Translations under genes and position numbers: made by a program
In this document: one piece after another, positions 5,806-6,361 of the stretch
Numbering within the stretch: position 1 is the first letter of the stretch
Layout of the letters: each line of letters opens with the position of its first letter
Notes under the pieces: generated by a model
Seen by the model: the letters and a program-made list of their open reading frames with translations, nothing else
What the model was told of the DNA's origin: nothing
Databases searched by the model: none
Source: an uncultured Eubacteriales bacterium
GTDB taxonomy: Bacteria > Bacillota > Clostridia > Oscillospirales > Acutalibacteraceae
Direction of reading: 5' to 3'
NCBI GenBank assembly: GCA_900321595.1
Contig: ONWP01000137.1
Location: 1-6,361, forward strand
DNA: 6,361 nt

Positions 5806-5834
5806 TTGCATTCCCAGACGGAATTCATTATAAT
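5806..5834 (+). promoter_or_regulatory. Promoter of the secreted-protein gene
   Basis: TTGCAT (5806-5811), a 17-bp spacer and perfect TATAAT (5829-5834) precede an AT-rich initiation region. The predicted start is near 5841, leaving a leader of about 25 nt with GGAGG (5854-5858) 7 nt before ATG 5866. This indicates independent transcription from the upstream fucosidase. Confidence 0.75.
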
Positions 5835-5865
5835 AATATTGATATTGATTTATGGAGGTCTTGAA

Positions 5866-6361
5866 ATGCGAAAACTATGTAAAAAAAGTCTTGCAATCGC
5901 GCTCACGCTCCTGCTGGCGTTCGGCGCGCTGACTGTGACGGCATTCGCCGAGAACGGCCCGTGCGACGAGGGCTTCGCGTTCCTGCGGCTCGTCGAGCTG
6001 AACGACGACGGCACGTCAAAGCAGAATACGGACGGCGAATTCGTCATGAAGACGCTCTATCTGGCGGAACACGGCCCGTTTGAACCGCGTCCCCTCGACG
6101 AAGTCGACGGCGCGGTCTACGACAAGGGGACGAACACGCTGACGCTCACGGACTTTGACGGCGAAAAGTATCTCCTTTCCGTCAATATGATGGGCGACGA
6201 CTTCGCGCTCGCGCTCAAGGGGAGCAGCAAACTCGGCGGCGTCACCGTCTATGGCGACGGCTGGGGCGGCAGCCTGCGCGTCACCGGCGACGGCACGCTG
6301 ACCGTGAACGAAAAGAAGCTGCTCGGCAGCGCGATCGCGTTCCATCCCGAGGGCATCGATA
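5866..6361 (+). CDS. Secreted beta-repeat-like protein, N-terminal part, cut by window edge
   Basis: The visible 165 residues open with a classical Sec signal peptide: a basic start (MRKLCKKS), hydrophobic core (LAIALTLLLAFGALTV) and AFA cleavage site at about residue 28. There is no lipobox, so the protein is released or held at the cell surface by a part not seen. After residue 80 the sequence is rich in Thr, Gly and Asp, with short alternating segments (NTLTLTDFDG, GVTVYGDGWGGSLRVTGDGTLTVNE). This resembles the beta-strand repeats of large surface proteins and carbohydrate-binding proteins of Clostridia; the resemblance is by pattern, not a firm family call. Start supported by GGAGG 7 nt upstream and a strong promoter. 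The long open frame reaches the window end without a stop. Function unknown. Confidence 0.85.
   Translation, partial: MRKLCKKSLAIALTLLLAFGALTVTAFAENGPCDEGFAFLRLVELNDDGTSKQNTDGEFVMKTLYLAEHGPFEPRPLDEVDGAVYDKGTNTLTLTDFDGEKYLLSVNMMGDDFALALKGSSKLGGVTVYGDGWGGSLRVTGDGTLTVNEKKLLGSAIAFHPEGID

Noticed and set aside
4359..5828. A 489-codon open frame on the minus strand antisense to the fucosidase gene
   Set aside because: The fucosidase motifs on the plus strand are unambiguous. The antisense translation is Ala/Arg/Val-rich with no domain and begins in the promoter of the secreted-protein gene, so it is a GC-driven shadow.
1..6361. CRISPR array, insertion sequence, att site, tRNA or rRNA gene, or phage-defence genes
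   Set aside because: No spaced direct repeats, terminal inverted repeats, transposase or recombinase motifs, cloverleaf-like sequences or rRNA segments were seen. All sizeable genes have ordinary chromosomal identities.

Overview
The window is GC-rich bacterial chromosome with AT-rich promoter islands. Sigma-70-type -35/-10 boxes, GGAGG ribosome binding sites, a Clostridium-type hexameric glutamate dehydrogenase, a TrmB with an Oscillospiraceae-like flavour and a cytoplasmic GH29 fucosidase together suggest a GC-rich, anaerobic, gut-type member of the Clostridia (Bacillota). This placement is an inference from protein style; no rRNA or other marker gene is present. Six protein genes can be supported. 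Two of them run off the window edges.

Left block (1-2048, minus strand): an extended -10 promoter at 1900-1928 drives a 212-residue single-pass membrane protein with an extracytoplasmic SH3b domain. It is followed by the N-terminal 383 residues of a class A penicillin-binding protein (PBP1A type), which contain the whole core of the glycosyltransferase active site. The 74-bp gap between them holds a strong hairpin instead of an ordinary Shine-Dalgarno site. The pair looks like a small cell-wall operon.

Centre (2001-3699): gdhA (minus strand) encodes an intact 448-residue glutamate dehydrogenase that joins ammonium to central carbon metabolism. It ends in a clear intrinsic terminator. Its roughly 120-nt leader begins with a perfect inverted repeat at the predicted transcription start, a candidate operator. 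The 304-bp gap to trmB is a divergent promoter region.

Right block (3614-5725, plus strand): trmB (tRNA m7G46 methyltransferase) and a cytoplasmic GH29 alpha-L-fucosidase overlap by 31 bp, are probably translationally coupled, and end in a hairpin. TrmB has Cys where the family usually has Asp in its core PxPK-type motif. After a separate strong promoter (5806-5834), a secreted protein with a clear signal peptide and Thr/Gly-rich beta-repeat character starts at 5866 and is cut by the window end.

Most of the window is ordinary housekeeping and accessory chromosome. I see no mobile element, CRISPR array, tRNA or rRNA, and no convincing undescribed multi-gene system. The points most worth checking are the TrmB motif substitution, the hairpin-only translation start of the PBP gene, and the operator-like palindrome in the gdhA leader.
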